From: [Zimmermannella] bifida NBRC 103089
Lineage (GTDB): Bacteria; Actinomycetota; Actinomycetes; Actinomycetales; Microbacteriaceae
DNA length: 64,000 bases
NCBI RefSeq assembly: GCF_001570925.1
Contig: NZ_BCSP01000006.1
Location: forward strand, 1 to 64,000
Reading direction: 5' to 3'
How positions within the stretch are numbered: position 1 is the first letter of the stretch; every line of letters begins with the position of its first letter. A program made the translations under genes and the position numbers. The notes under the pieces were generated by a model. It saw only the letters and a list, made by a program, of their open reading frames with translations. It was not told the DNA's origin and ran no database searches. Positions 8,653 through 18,201 of this stretch are shown here, in pieces.

Positions 8653-9564
8653 GTGTCATCCAACGCCCCGTTGCGTGGATGGAAGATCCTCGTGCCGCGC
8701 GGGGGTTCATTCGGCAACGACGTTGCCGAAGCCGTTCGCGCGCGCGGGGCGTTTCCAATCATCGCGCCGCTCATCAACTTCGCGAGCCCGGCACCGCAAG
8801 ACGCGCCGCTGCTCATGGATTCGCTCGCGCGCTTGGCCCACGGTGAATACGACTGGCTCGCGGTCACGAGCGCCACTGCGGTCGACGTCATGCACTCAAT
8901 GAACGTGCAGGTACCGCCGACCACCCGTATCGTCGCCGCCGGCGAAACCACCGCATCCGCCCTCATTGCCGCTGGCTACCGCGTGGACTTTGCGCCTTCG
9001 CACGACAACTCGGCCAAGGGTCTGCTCGTGGAATGGCCCGAAAGCGGTCGCCGTATGCCGAAGATTCGTGTGCTCTGGCTACGCTCTGAGGCCTCGAAAC
9101 CCGACTTCGCGCGTGGCCTCTGGCGCCGCGGGCACAAGGTCGATTCGGTAGTTGCGTATCGCAGCGTTGGCGTGCCAGCGGCCGAGTCGATTCGCTACGA
9201 CATGCACCACAGTCGCATCAAGGCGGCGCTGGTGACTTCGGGTTCGGTCGCTGAACAGCTGATGAAGCAGTTCGCGCCGATTCCAGATGACATTCTCTTG
9301 GCCGCAATCGGGCCGCGGACCACGAAAGATGCGCGCGCCCAGGGGCTGCGGATCGACGTGGTTGCGCGCCAGCGTTCGGTCGCGTCGCTGCTCGACGGGC
9401 TCGAGTGGGCGGCAGCCGGTGAACCGCTGGCCGAAACCTCCGCCATTGACCTGCGCGAGCTGATGGAACTTGAGGCCGAGGAACGCGGGCTAGAAGTGCG
9501 CCGCGAGGACATTCCCGCAGTCGACGAAGAACGACCGAACACCGGGCTGATCGACCTGCCGTAA
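8653..9564 (+). CDS. hemD: Uroporphyrinogen-III synthase
   Basis: A 303-residue protein with the two-lobed HemD fold. The first lobe starts RGWKILVPRGG and contains DWLAVTSATAV. The second lobe contains LRSEASKPDFARGL, AALVTSGSVAEQL and LAAIGPRTTKDARAQGL. It closes hydroxymethylbilane to uroporphyrinogen III with inversion of ring D in haem synthesis. The start is GTG at 8653, 8 bp after the DUF3618 stop. The C-terminal 50 residues or so form an acidic extension beyond the usual fold. No other haem gene is adjacent, so the locus is detached from a hem operon. Confidence 0.9.
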   Translation: MSSNAPLRGWKILVPRGGSFGNDVAEAVRARGAFPIIAPLINFASPAPQDAPLLMDSLARLAHGEYDWLAVTSATAVDVMHSMNVQVPPTTRIVAAGETTASALIAAGYRVDFAPSHDNSAKGLLVEWPESGRRMPKIRVLWLRSEASKPDFARGLWRRGHKVDSVVAYRSVGVPAAESIRYDMHHSRIKAALVTSGSVAEQLMKQFAPIPDDILLAAIGPRTTKDARAQGLRIDVVARQRSVASLLDGLEWAAAGEPLAETSAIDLRELMELEAEERGLEVRREDIPAVDEERPNTGLIDLP

Positions 9565-9691
9565 GGCGATGCGGCGCGTTCGCACCCGATTTGCGTTCGC
9601 ATCCACAGAAATGATCGAGATTCTGGCGGTGACATCGGCACCCGCCGAGTCGATCACCTGCTGGTAGGTGCCCCGGCGCTACACTCGCGAC

Positions 9692-12600
9692 ATGGCACCA
9701 CAGCTTCCCCCGATGCAACCGGGTAACGCCGCCGATTCTGCCGGTCCCGCGGACCGCCGATTCGCACGCGCCGATCACGAATCGCAGCCTGGCGGACGGG
9801 AAATCGAGCAGGTTCGGGCACGCCGCGTTGAGCGTGCCGACCTGGTTCGTTCTATCCTGCAGCGCAAGCGCGCGCAGCCGGATGCGGACGTTGCGGCTGG
9901 CAGCGATCTGGCGGTTACTGGCCCGGATGCGGTACCCGCACAGCAGGCAGGCATGGTCGCGGTGAGTGCCGAGGACCTGCAGTGGCGCGTGCCCCAGTGG
10001 GATGACGCGCTCGCGACTCGGAATGTGGCCGGTGAGGATGCCGGTGCCGGAGTTGTTGCGGCATCGCCCGCGGTTGACGCTCACCAGCAGGGCCCCGGCG
10101 CCCAGCCGAGCCCTGGTGTGAATGCCAACGATTGGGGAATGCCGGCGGCCGGGACTGGGCCCGACGGCCAGCGTGACGAACTCGGTGCAGTTGGGGTCGC
10201 ATCCGGCGAACCAATCGCCATTGACCACGCCGCATCGCCCGCGCTCGAGATGCTCGGCAAGTGGTGGCGCGAAGACTGCGCCGCGCGCTACGAAATCGAA
10301 CGTGCCAAGCAAGCCGAACCTAACGCGCGCCGCCGCGCGAAGCTCGACGCCGACAGCGAGCTCAACCTCGCCATGCGCAGCGAGGGCGGCGAGGCGTTCA
10401 TGCTCGGCCTTGTCGATGACGTGCTGCGCCCCGACGATCTGCTCGCCTCTGGATTCGGTCTCAGCGACCTTGCCGACCGCATCCCCGAAACCCTGAGTTC
10501 GCGTGCCCGACGGGGCTTCCAGATCGGCGCATTTGCCGGTCCCGGCGTGCCGTTTGTTGCGGTACCTGCTGTGCGCCGGGCGGCGCGCCGACTCTTCGGC
10601 AGCGCCATCATCACCGGCGGTGACGAGGCACTGACGAAGGCCGCTGCCGCCGCGACCGAACTTGGCGCATCGGTCCGTGTCACCCCGCTCACCGATGCCG
10701 TACTTGGCGACCACGGCGTGCACCAATTGCGCGAACGGATGCGGACGCTCGTGTCGCGCGCAGACGTGCACGAAGTCGAACTCACCTGGCGCGACCTGGT
10801 GCCCAACGGCAGCGCCTGGGACTTTATTGGCGCCTGTGAACGCACCGCGATGCAGCTCGCCGAACTCGCCATGGTCGCCCGCCAAGCGCGGCCACCGCAG
10901 GCCGGAGCGCCGGTGCGCCTGATGGTGCGCGCCACCTGCTCGCGCGATGCCGAAGCTGTGGTCGAAACCTGCATGCGGGCCATGAAGATCGACGGGATGC
11001 ATGGCTCGCTACTCGGAGTCGCCCTGCCGGTTGACCTGCCCGAATGTTCGTCGCTCATTCGCCGAGTGGCCGGTAGCGCCCACATGCACCGCGAAGAGGG
11101 CGGACAGCCGCTGCGCATCAGCCTCTTTCGCATGACCGATCGCGGTGTCGAACGCGTGGATGCGCGCCGGCACGAATGGAAGATTGCCACGTTCGTTGAC
11201 GACGCCGACGTCGACGCGAACATGGTGCGCTGCATCGACACGGTGCTCGGCACCGAGCACCACGGCGTGCTCGAACTCGAACTCGACTTTGCGCCAGCGA
11301 TGGATGCGGTGCTCGCGGCCAGTCTCGCGGCGCAGCGTCGCGCACTTGTTCCGGTCTCGGTCATCGTGCCCAACGGCGTCGATGACGCAACGCTGCGCCG
11401 CATCGGTGAGATCGGCGCGCAGCCGAGCGTGCGCATCGCGCAACTGCCCGGTGATGACTTCCGCCCCGCCGTCGGCTACGCGCGCACGCTTATTCAACGA
11501 GCCGCTTGGGGCGAACAGGAACGCCTTGCGCAGCTTGCTGAAGTGACCGCGATCGCGCGGGCACAGGGTACGGCCATTGCGGGAATTACTCCTGGAACCC
11601 CCGCCGGCCCCGGAACTGCCGCCGACCCAGCCGGTGCCGATGCGGTACTGCAGCCCGTTGCCGCCCACGACGGGTACGGCCCACAGCAAGAACGTCTGCT
11701 CAGCGCAATTTCGCGGATGCACCAGCTCCCGGCAGGCAAGATGCGCACGCAGTCTCGAGTCGCGCCCGAGGACGCCCCCGGCATTACCGCGGCGATCGAG
11801 CTCGAACTCTTTCCAGACGGACTCTTTGACGACGAGGCCGCAAACGACGCGAGCCGCGAGGGCACGAACGGTGCAAGACGTGCCGAATCGGCCGCATCCG
11901 GCACTGAACTCAGTGCGGCTGACGCCGCACGCGCGAACGCGAACACGACCGTCCTCGGAAAACGCGACGGCGGTGCATCCGGTTTCGAACTGGCTGGTGA
12001 AACTGACACGGTAGACGAAACTAGCGGGCATCCCGAACCCGGCGCTGCACCTCGCGCCTACGACACGCAAGCGCAGCGCGAAAACCCGGCCGACACCGGC
12101 GCTGCACCAAACCTGACGGAAGTCGTATTGGGACTTCGCCGCGGGCGAATCCTGCGCAACACCTTCCGCAACACGCCCGATAGCGACCCAACACTGCCGG
12201 AGATTCGTGACTGGGCGCGCGCGATTCAGCGCCGCAGTGCTCGCAGCCAGCTTGGCATCGACGAAGCTGCATCACACCACCTGCAGTCCATCGAACAGGT
12301 CACCGAAATCATCGAGCGTGCCAACGCCGCCGGCACCTCGTGGCGCGAAACCTCGGGTTGGGAACGTGCCGCGCAGCTCGAACAGCTGGCCAAGGCGATC
12401 GACGCGAACCGTGCGCGACTCATCGAAGTTGCCATGAGCGAAACCTGCCTGACGTTCGCCGAAGTCGACAGCGATGTAAGCCGCTGCGTCGACCTCGCCA
12501 ACTATTACGCGCACCTCGCCCGGCAGCTTGACCGCATGCAGGGCGCCTCGTTCGACCCGGTGCGCATCACGCTGGTGATTCCCGGTTGGGTGCCGCCGGT

Positions 12601-14254
12601 TTCGTCGGTCGCCAACGGGCTGCTTTCGGCGCTCGCGGCCGGTAGCGCGGCGATCTTGGTGCCGGCCCCGCGCAGCGAACGCACGGCGGCGATCTTCGCG
12701 CGCGTGCTGTGGGCAACCGACCTGCCGGGCGACCTCGTGCAGCTCGCCGGTAATGACCACCAGCGTTTGAGCGAAGACCAGCTTGCGCGCGAGCTCATCG
12801 TCGATGAGCGCGTCGAGCGTGTGCTCATGCAGGGCCACTATGACACCGCCGCGCACTTTCTCGCGTGGCGCAGCGATCTACCGATGATCGGTGCATCCGG
12901 TGGCAAGTCATCGGCCATCGTGACCCCGGCTGCCGACTACGACCTGGCCGCGCGCGATATCGCCACCAGCGTGATCTCGTCGGGCGGGCAGAACCCATTG
13001 CGGCCGTCGGTGGTCATCCTCGTGGGCGCCGCGGGACGCAGCGAACGATTCACCGAACAGCTTGCCGATGCCCTCGCATCCAAGCGCGTCGGTTACCCGT
13101 CTGACCCGGTGGTGGATGCGGGACCGCTCGTTTCGCGCGCCGACCCCAAGGCGATGGAACAGCTCACCTCGCTTGCCGAGGGGGAGCGGTGGATTCTCGA
13201 ACCCCGAAGTGTCGACGACACCGGACGCCTGTGGACCGCCGGTATTCGCGTTGGCCTGACCCGCGAATCGACGGTGCTTACCAACGACGCCATGGTGCCG
13301 GTCGTGAACCTCATTACGGTGCGCACCCTGCGCGAGGCGATCGAGTTGCAGAACGACCTTGACTGCGGGCTCGGCGCCAGCCTGTTCTCACTCGACCGCG
13401 CCGAAATCGCCGAGTGGGTGCAGGGCGTTGAAGCCGGCAACCTGTACGTCAACCGCGACGTAATCGGCATGCGCGTCCAGCAGCAGCCGATCGGCGGCTG
13501 GAACCGCTCGATGATCGGCACGAAGCTCAAGACCGGTGGTCCGAACTCGCTCATGCACCTGGGGCGCTGGCGTGCCGACGAGCACGAACAGTCGAACACG
13601 TTGCACCTGCGGGGGCTTGAGACACCGATCTCGCGCCTGATTGAGGCGCTGCAAGGTGGGCTGAAGTTTGAAGAGTTCGAGCGGGTGCGTCGCACCGCGC
13701 TCAGCTGCCAGATCGCCTGGAACGAGACGTTCGGTGAGGTCACCGACATCAGTAACCTGCGCATCGAACGCAACCTGTTCCGCTATCGACCCGCGCCCTG
13801 CCTCATCCGCTTCTCATCGGATGCGAAGGCCGACGAACTCGGCCAGGTGCTGGTGGCTGCGGTGGCGGCCCGCGCGCCGATCATGATCTCGAGCGCTTGG
13901 GAACTGCCGACCGGTTTGGCTCGCGAGCTCGAGCAGCGTCAGGCATCGGTACGGATCGAGTCGGATGACGAGTTCTTGGCACGGCTGCGGAGCGAGGGAC
14001 TGCGTGAGGCGCCGCGGATGCGGTTGCTCGGTGGTTCGCGCAAGGCGGTGCAGAGCGCGCTCAAGAACGCGGTCGACATCGCGCTGTTCTCGGATGACGT
14101 GACGCTTGCGGGGCTGGTGGAGATGTTGCCGTTCCTGCGCGAGCAGTCGATCTCGATTACCGCGCACCGCCACGGCAACGTCGATGAGCGCGTGTTCTCG
14201 CTGTTCCCGCACGAGACGATTGTCGACCCGGATGCGAGCCTGCTCGGCAAGTAG
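9692..14254 (+). CDS. PutA-like protein with degenerate proline dehydrogenase and aldehyde dehydrogenase domains
   Basis: A 1520-residue protein, longer than typical bifunctional PutA (about 1150). Layout: a low-complexity N-terminus to about residue 190, a proline dehydrogenase-like barrel (about 220-610), an acidic Ala-rich linker (about 640-810), and an ALDH domain (about 830-1300) with the PutA-like C-terminal motifs QPIGGWNRS and KTGGPN, then a further alpha/beta tail. The catalytic residues are missing. The ALDH general-base Glu position reads IGASGGK (Ala near 1068). The catalytic Cys position reads GGQNPLRPS (Pro near 1102). The 34-residue spacing between them is kept. In the barrel the usual IKISS lysine reads VELTWRD, the DAEE aspartate reads RATCS, and the terminal Arg pair is not visible. 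It is an intact frame with normal codon use, so it looks like a pseudoenzyme and not a decaying gene. Confidence 0.75.
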   Translation: MAPQLPPMQPGNAADSAGPADRRFARADHESQPGGREIEQVRARRVERADLVRSILQRKRAQPDADVAAGSDLAVTGPDAVPAQQAGMVAVSAEDLQWRVPQWDDALATRNVAGEDAGAGVVAASPAVDAHQQGPGAQPSPGVNANDWGMPAAGTGPDGQRDELGAVGVASGEPIAIDHAASPALEMLGKWWREDCAARYEIERAKQAEPNARRRAKLDADSELNLAMRSEGGEAFMLGLVDDVLRPDDLLASGFGLSDLADRIPETLSSRARRGFQIGAFAGPGVPFVAVPAVRRAARRLFGSAIITGGDEALTKAAAAATELGASVRVTPLTDAVLGDHGVHQLRERMRTLVSRADVHEVELTWRDLVPNGSAWDFIGACERTAMQLAELAMVARQARPPQAGAPVRLMVRATCSRDAEAVVETCMRAMKIDGMHGSLLGVALPVDLPECSSLIRRVAGSAHMHREEGGQPLRISLFRMTDRGVERVDARRHEWKIATFVDDADVDANMVRCIDTVLGTEHHGVLELELDFAPAMDAVLAASLAAQRRALVPVSVIVPNGVDDATLRRIGEIGAQPSVRIAQLPGDDFRPAVGYARTLIQRAAWGEQERLAQLAEVTAIARAQGTAIAGITPGTPAGPGTAADPAGADAVLQPVAAHDGYGPQQERLLSAISRMHQLPAGKMRTQSRVAPEDAPGITAAIELELFPDGLFDDEAANDASREGTNGARRAESAASGTELSAADAARANANTTVLGKRDGGASGFELAGETDTVDETSGHPEPGAAPRAYDTQAQRENPADTGAAPNLTEVVLGLRRGRILRNTFRNTPDSDPTLPEIRDWARAIQRRSARSQLGIDEAASHHLQSIEQVTEIIERANAAGTSWRETSGWERAAQLEQLAKAIDANRARLIEVAMSETCLTFAEVDSDVSRCVDLANYYAHLARQLDRMQGASFDPVRITLVIPGWVPPVSSVANGLLSALAAGSAAILVPAPRSERTAAIFARVLWATDLPGDLVQLAGNDHQRLSEDQLARELIVDERVERVLMQGHYDTAAHFLAWRSDLPMIGASGGKSSAIVTPAADYDLAARDIATSVISSGGQNPLRPSVVILVGAAGRSERFTEQLADALASKRVGYPSDPVVDAGPLVSRADPKAMEQLTSLAEGERWILEPRSVDDTGRLWTAGIRVGLTRESTVLTNDAMVPVVNLITVRTLREAIELQNDLDCGLGASLFSLDRAEIAEWVQGVEAGNLYVNRDVIGMRVQQQPIGGWNRSMIGTKLKTGGPNSLMHLGRWRADEHEQSNTLHLRGLETPISRLIEALQGGLKFEEFERVRRTALSCQIAWNETFGEVTDISNLRIERNLFRYRPAPCLIRFSSDAKADELGQVLVAAVAARAPIMISSAWELPTGLARELEQRQASVRIESDDEFLARLRSEGLREAPRMRLLGGSRKAVQSALKNAVDIALFSDDVTLAGLVEMLPFLREQSISITAHRHGNVDERVFSLFPHETIVDPDASLLGK

Positions 14255-14297
14255 TCGCTGCGTTGGGTGAGCTGCGCACTTGTGTGCTCCGGGGCCT

Positions 14298-14374
14298 CGG
14301 GAAATTTGTTGCATATACGGGGCAGCAAGCCCATATACGGGCCGCCTACCCGTATATGCAACAGGATTCCAACG
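14298..14374 (-). repeat. 77-bp interspersed palindromic element, family A copy 1
   Basis: One of four copies of exactly 77 bp. The outer arms are close to GAAATTTGTTGCATA and its reverse complement, with a conserved centre around CCCATATACGGG. The end that reads CGTTGG (here at 14369-14374 on the minus strand) fixes the direction, and this copy is inverted relative to those at 48990 and 51854. It can fold into a long stem with an inner hairpin. Confidence 0.7.
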
Positions 14375-14412
14375 GGGTCGCGGTGACTGGCTGCGTTTGT
14401 TGGACTGACCGT

Positions 14413-14487
14413 GGCAAGAATTGTTGCCACATAGCGCCTTCATCGAAATAGTTGCTTCGGAGGCGCCCACAGGCAACAAATCTTGCC
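14413..14487. repeat. 75-bp palindromic element, family B copy 1
   Basis: Outer arms GGCAAGAATTGTTGCC (14413-14428) and GGCAACAAATCTTGCC (14472-14487) pair at 15 of 16 positions, with an inner pair AGCGCCTTC / GGAGGCGCC. It aligns without gaps to 43000-43074, which is also 75 bp. The arms share the TTGTTGC / GCAACAA core with family A. Confidence 0.65.
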
Positions 14488-14639
14488 GGGCAAAGTCGAG
14501 CACAAGCAGGCCGAAGTATGCGCGCATTACACATATTTATGCGTAGCTTCTAATTGTTTCACTACCAACATGTGTGCCCGTTGATCTTGATTGCCGAGAC
14601 TTGAGGGAGTTATTCCACCACTAGGTATTGGAGATGGGT

Positions 14640-15719
14640 ATGAAGGCTGCACGCTATTACGACAACAAGGACATCCGCATCGAAGAGGTGGATGCCCCTA
14701 CCGTGGTTCCCGGCACCGTCGGCATTGACGTTGCCTGGTGCGGCATCTGCGGCACCGACTTGCACGAATACCTTGAGGGTCCGTTGTTCATCCCGCCGCA
14801 CAACCATCCACACCCGATTTCGGGTGAGTCGGCACCGCTGACGCTCGGCCACGAAATGTCGGGTGTCGTGTATGAAGTCGGCGAAGGCGTCGAAGGACTC
14901 GCCGTTGGTGACCACGTGGTCGTTGAGCCGTACATCATCTCGGACGACGTCGACACTGGCGCCGACAGCAAGGACTACCACCTCTCGAAGGACATGAACT
15001 TCATCGGCCTCGGTGGTGGCGGCGGTGGCCTTGGTGAAAAGATCGTGGTGAAGGCTCGCTGGGCACACAAGATCGACAAGAAGGTGCCGCTCGACCAGGC
15101 CGCACTTATTGAGCCGTTGACGGTTGGTGCACACGCTGTCGAGCGTTCGGACGTCAAGGAAGGCGACCTTGCGATTATCGGTGGCGCTGGTCCGATCGGC
15201 CTGCTTACTGCTGCCGTGTTGAAGGCGAAGGGCGTTACTGTGGTGATGTCAGAGCTCAGCCCGTTGCGTCGCGAGAAGGCACTCGAAACCGGTGTCGCCG
15301 ACTACGCGTTTGACCCCCGCGAGACGGATGTCGTCGCTGAGGTTCGCAAGCTCAGCCGCGACGGCAAGGGTGCGGATGTCGCATTTGAGGCAACGTCGGT
15401 GCAGGTTGTACTCGACACGCTGATGGATGCAGTGCGCCCGACCGGCGTGATCGTCGTGATCTCGATTTGGAGCAAGCGCTCGGACTTCGACATGCACAAG
15501 CTCGTGATGAAGGAAATCGACCTGCGCGGCACAATCGCGTATGTAAACAACCACCCAGAGACCATCAAGATGGTCGAAGAGGGCAAGGTGAACCTCGAGC
15601 CGTTCATCACTGGCAAGATCGGCCTCGACGGGCTGGTAGACGAAGGCTTTGACACCTTGATCAATCGCAACGAAACCGCGGTGAAGATCCTGGTTTCGCC
15701 TTCGGGCGCCGGGCTCTAG
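14640..15719 (+). CDS. Zinc-dependent 2,3-butanediol dehydrogenase (MDR family)
   Basis: A 359-residue medium-chain alcohol dehydrogenase. The catalytic zinc ligands lie in CGICGTDLHEY and GHEMSG, the structural-zinc Cys cluster is absent, and the NAD-binding Rossmann motif is IIGGAGPIGLL. The pattern KAARYYDNKDIRIEEV with HPISGESAPLTLGHEMSG is characteristic of (R,R)-butanediol dehydrogenases, which interconvert acetoin or diacetyl and 2,3-butanediol with NAD(H). The start ATG at 14640 is preferred over the upstream TTG and ATG because GGAG lies 6-9 nt upstream. It is a single gene in its own transcription unit. Substrate specificity is inferred from family resemblance. Confidence 0.88.
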   Translation: MKAARYYDNKDIRIEEVDAPTVVPGTVGIDVAWCGICGTDLHEYLEGPLFIPPHNHPHPISGESAPLTLGHEMSGVVYEVGEGVEGLAVGDHVVVEPYIISDDVDTGADSKDYHLSKDMNFIGLGGGGGGLGEKIVVKARWAHKIDKKVPLDQAALIEPLTVGAHAVERSDVKEGDLAIIGGAGPIGLLTAAVLKAKGVTVVMSELSPLRREKALETGVADYAFDPRETDVVAEVRKLSRDGKGADVAFEATSVQVVLDTLMDAVRPTGVIVVISIWSKRSDFDMHKLVMKEIDLRGTIAYVNNHPETIKMVEEGKVNLEPFITGKIGLDGLVDEGFDTLINRNETAVKILVSPSGAGL

Positions 15720-15936
15720 GCTCGCTGCGGCATTGATGCCGCCAACTCTCGCGCCGTCGTTCCCGTTTTGGGTGCGGCGGCGCGCTTGTCGTCCGGTAAA
15801 CCAAGAAATTTGCCCCCTGCCAGCACTGATGGGCCAAATATGCGTTCTGACCCCCTGTGCGGGGCAGATTTCAGCAGCGACGAGTGTGCCGCAGCACAAT
15901 CAGCCTGCCAAACCGACGCGAACTAAGATCGAATGC

Positions 15937-17175
15937 ATGACTGCATCCGAGATCTCACCGAACGCCCAACTCGAAATCGACAAGGTCAACCGCTACACGG
16001 CGCATAACTACGCGCCGCTCGACCTGGTACTGACTTCGGGCGAAGGCGTGTGGGTCACGGATGTAGACGGCAACCGCTACCTCGACTGCCTCACCGCCTA
16101 CTCGGCTGCAACCTTCGGCCACGGCTACGGCAAGTTCATCGACGTCATGCGCGACCAGATGAGCAAGCTGTCGCTCACCTCGCGCGCGGTTTATGCCGAA
16201 GGCATCGGTGACTTCGCCGAGGCGCTCACCAAGCTCGCCGGCAAGGACATGGCGCTGTTCATGAACACCGGTGCCGAAGCCAACGAAACCGCGCTCAAGA
16301 TCGCCCGCAAGTGGGGCGTGCGCGTCAAGGGTCTGCCGCAGGGCGCGGGCAAGATCATCGGCATGGAGGGCAACTTCCACGGCCGCACCACCACGCTCAT
16401 CTCGCTGAGTGACGACCCGGTCGCAACCGCCGACTACGGTCCCTTCACTCCCGGATTCTCGCTGGTGCCGTTCAACGACATTGACGCCCTGCGCGACGCC
16501 ATCGACGACGAAACCGTTGCCGTCATCCTCGAACCGATCCAGGGCGAGGCCGGCATTATTGTTCCGGATGCGGGCTACCTCAAGCAGGTGCGCGAGCTCA
16601 CGGCAGAGCGCAACGTGTTGATGATCTGCGATGAGGTCCAGACCGGTATGGGCCGCACGGGTACCACGTTCCGCTTCCAGGCCGAGGGCATCGAGCCCGA
16701 CCTCATCGTGACCGCGAAGGCGCTTGGCGGGGGCATCCTGCCGGTATCGGCCGTCATTGGTAACGAGGACGTGTTGGGCGTGCTCGAGCCGGGAACCCAC
16801 GGCTCGACGTTCGGCGGTAACCCGCTCGCCGCTGCCGTCGGTACGGCAGTGTGCGAGGAACTCGCCACCGGAAAGCTGCAGGAAAACTGCCAGCAGCTGC
16901 ATCCGGTGCTTCGCGAAGGTCTTGAGGCGCTGATCGGCCGCGGTGTGACCGCAGTGCGCGGCGCCGGCGTCTGGATGGGTGTCGACATCGACCCGAAGAT
17001 CGGTACAGCTAAGGACGTTTGCGTCGACCTGCTCGCGAAGGGCGTGCTCGCCAAGGACACGCACGGCGTGACCGTGCGCCTTGCCCCGGCCATGATCATC
17101 GGCCGCGAAGAGATCGACATGCTGCTGCGCGCGTTCACCGAGGTCATCAACGCCCGTTGGGAGGCGGCAGCGTAA
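15937..17175 (+). CDS. rocD: Ornithine aminotransferase (ornithine-oxo-acid transaminase)
   Basis: A 412-residue class-III PLP aminotransferase. The signature elements are NTGAEANETALKIARKWG, NFHGRTTT, ILEPIQGEAGI, DEVQTGMGRTG, and the PLP lysine in VTAKALGGG (about K261). The start MTASEISPNAQLEIDKVNRYTAHNY is typical of RocD. It transfers the delta-amino group of ornithine to 2-oxoglutarate, giving glutamate semialdehyde/P5C and glutamate. This is notable because the large PutA-like protein two genes upstream belongs to the family that would oxidise P5C but seems inactive. The alpha/beta hydrolase starts 2 bp after the stop, so the two are probably co-transcribed. Confidence 0.93.
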   Translation: MTASEISPNAQLEIDKVNRYTAHNYAPLDLVLTSGEGVWVTDVDGNRYLDCLTAYSAATFGHGYGKFIDVMRDQMSKLSLTSRAVYAEGIGDFAEALTKLAGKDMALFMNTGAEANETALKIARKWGVRVKGLPQGAGKIIGMEGNFHGRTTTLISLSDDPVATADYGPFTPGFSLVPFNDIDALRDAIDDETVAVILEPIQGEAGIIVPDAGYLKQVRELTAERNVLMICDEVQTGMGRTGTTFRFQAEGIEPDLIVTAKALGGGILPVSAVIGNEDVLGVLEPGTHGSTFGGNPLAAAVGTAVCEELATGKLQENCQQLHPVLREGLEALIGRGVTAVRGAGVWMGVDIDPKIGTAKDVCVDLLAKGVLAKDTHGVTVRLAPAMIIGREEIDMLLRAFTEVINARWEAAA

Positions 17176-17177
17176 CC

Positions 17178-18185
17178 ATGGGTGTCGCGGACCGCTTCTA
17201 CACGCCCGGCCAAGATACGACCGTTGACGGCATCGAGGTCGACTACACCGAACACATCCTGCAGCTGCACGGTGATTACGTGCACGTGTACGAGTGGTTG
17301 CCGCAGCTTGCCCCGGGGCAGCGCGCGAATGCGCTCGTGCACATTTCGCACGGTGTCGGTGAGCACGTGCGGCGGTATCAGCGGTTCATTCGCGAGCTGA
17401 CCGCGGCCGGGTATGTGGTGATCGGTCACGATCAGCTCGGCCACGGGCGCACTGGTGTGCGCAACTATGGACTGGGGCAGCTTGGTCCGGTGGGGATGCC
17501 GGGCGCGCGTCGGGTGGTGCACGATGTGATTTCGTGGGCGAAGGAGCGTCACCCGCAGCTGCCGTTTGTCGAGTTTTCGCACTCGTGGGGCTCGCTGATG
17601 GCGCAGCAGTTGTTTGCGTGGCGTCCGCGGTTTGCGGATGCGATCGTGTTTTCGGGTTCGTCGCTCGCGTTCCCGGGGTTCATCAACGTGGGCGAGTACA
17701 ACGATCACTGGAATGATCTGGGGATTGCGAAGCCGCACCGCATGGACTGGATCTCGCGCGACGAGACCGAGATCAAGCGCTTGAACGATGACCTGTACGG
17801 CTTTGACGTGACGAAGTCGGTGGTGTTCCAGCCTCGGCACGCAATTCACCTAGCGACCCGCCTGCCGCTGCCTCGCTGCGGTCGCGCGGCCGAGGTACCC
17901 GTCTACATTCTTGTGGGCGACGAAGACCCGATGGGCTACTGGGGTAGGGGTGCGCGGGCGCTCGACTGGGTGATGCGCAAGCTGTACCGGATGCGGAACG
18001 TCACGCTGCGTATCATGCCCGGTTCGCGTCACGAAGTGTTGAACGACCTCGACCGCGATCGGGCGACGGCCGAGCTGATCGATTGGTTGAACTGGCGGTT
18101 TGTGTCCCCCGAGGCCGGGAATGCGGCGGCCCCGAATGCGGTGGCCGAGACTGCCGCGGCACCTGCCGAAACACGCGCAAAGTAG
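17178..18185 (+). CDS. Alpha/beta hydrolase (monoacylglycerol lipase-like)
   Basis: A 335-residue serine hydrolase of the lysophospholipase/monoglyceride lipase type. The oxyanion region is HISHGVGEHVRRYQRFI. YVVIGHDQLGHGRT is the conserved lid-side motif. The nucleophile elbow is FSHSWGSLM, in which the first Gly of GxSxG is Ser. The acid is probably in LVGDEDPMG and the histidine in GSRHEVLND near the end. The C-terminal 25 residues are Ala-rich. No signal peptide is seen. It begins 2 bp after rocD and ends 16 bp before the lipoate ligase gene, forming a probable three-gene unit. Confidence 0.85.
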   Translation: MGVADRFYTPGQDTTVDGIEVDYTEHILQLHGDYVHVYEWLPQLAPGQRANALVHISHGVGEHVRRYQRFIRELTAAGYVVIGHDQLGHGRTGVRNYGLGQLGPVGMPGARRVVHDVISWAKERHPQLPFVEFSHSWGSLMAQQLFAWRPRFADAIVFSGSSLAFPGFINVGEYNDHWNDLGIAKPHRMDWISRDETEIKRLNDDLYGFDVTKSVVFQPRHAIHLATRLPLPRCGRAAEVPVYILVGDEDPMGYWGRGARALDWVMRKLYRMRNVTLRIMPGSRHEVLNDLDRDRATAELIDWLNWRFVSPEAGNAAAPNAVAETAAAPAETRAK

Positions 18186-18201
18186 AAAGGGGCCGCATCC
18201 G

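Larger units (their letters stand above)
14255..14639. other. Intergenic region with two palindromic repeat elements
   Basis: About 385 bp with no gene. It contains a 77-bp family-A element (14298-14374) and a 75-bp family-B element (14413-14487), listed separately, then an AT-rich segment leading to the butanediol dehydrogenase ribosome binding site. Confidence 0.6.
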
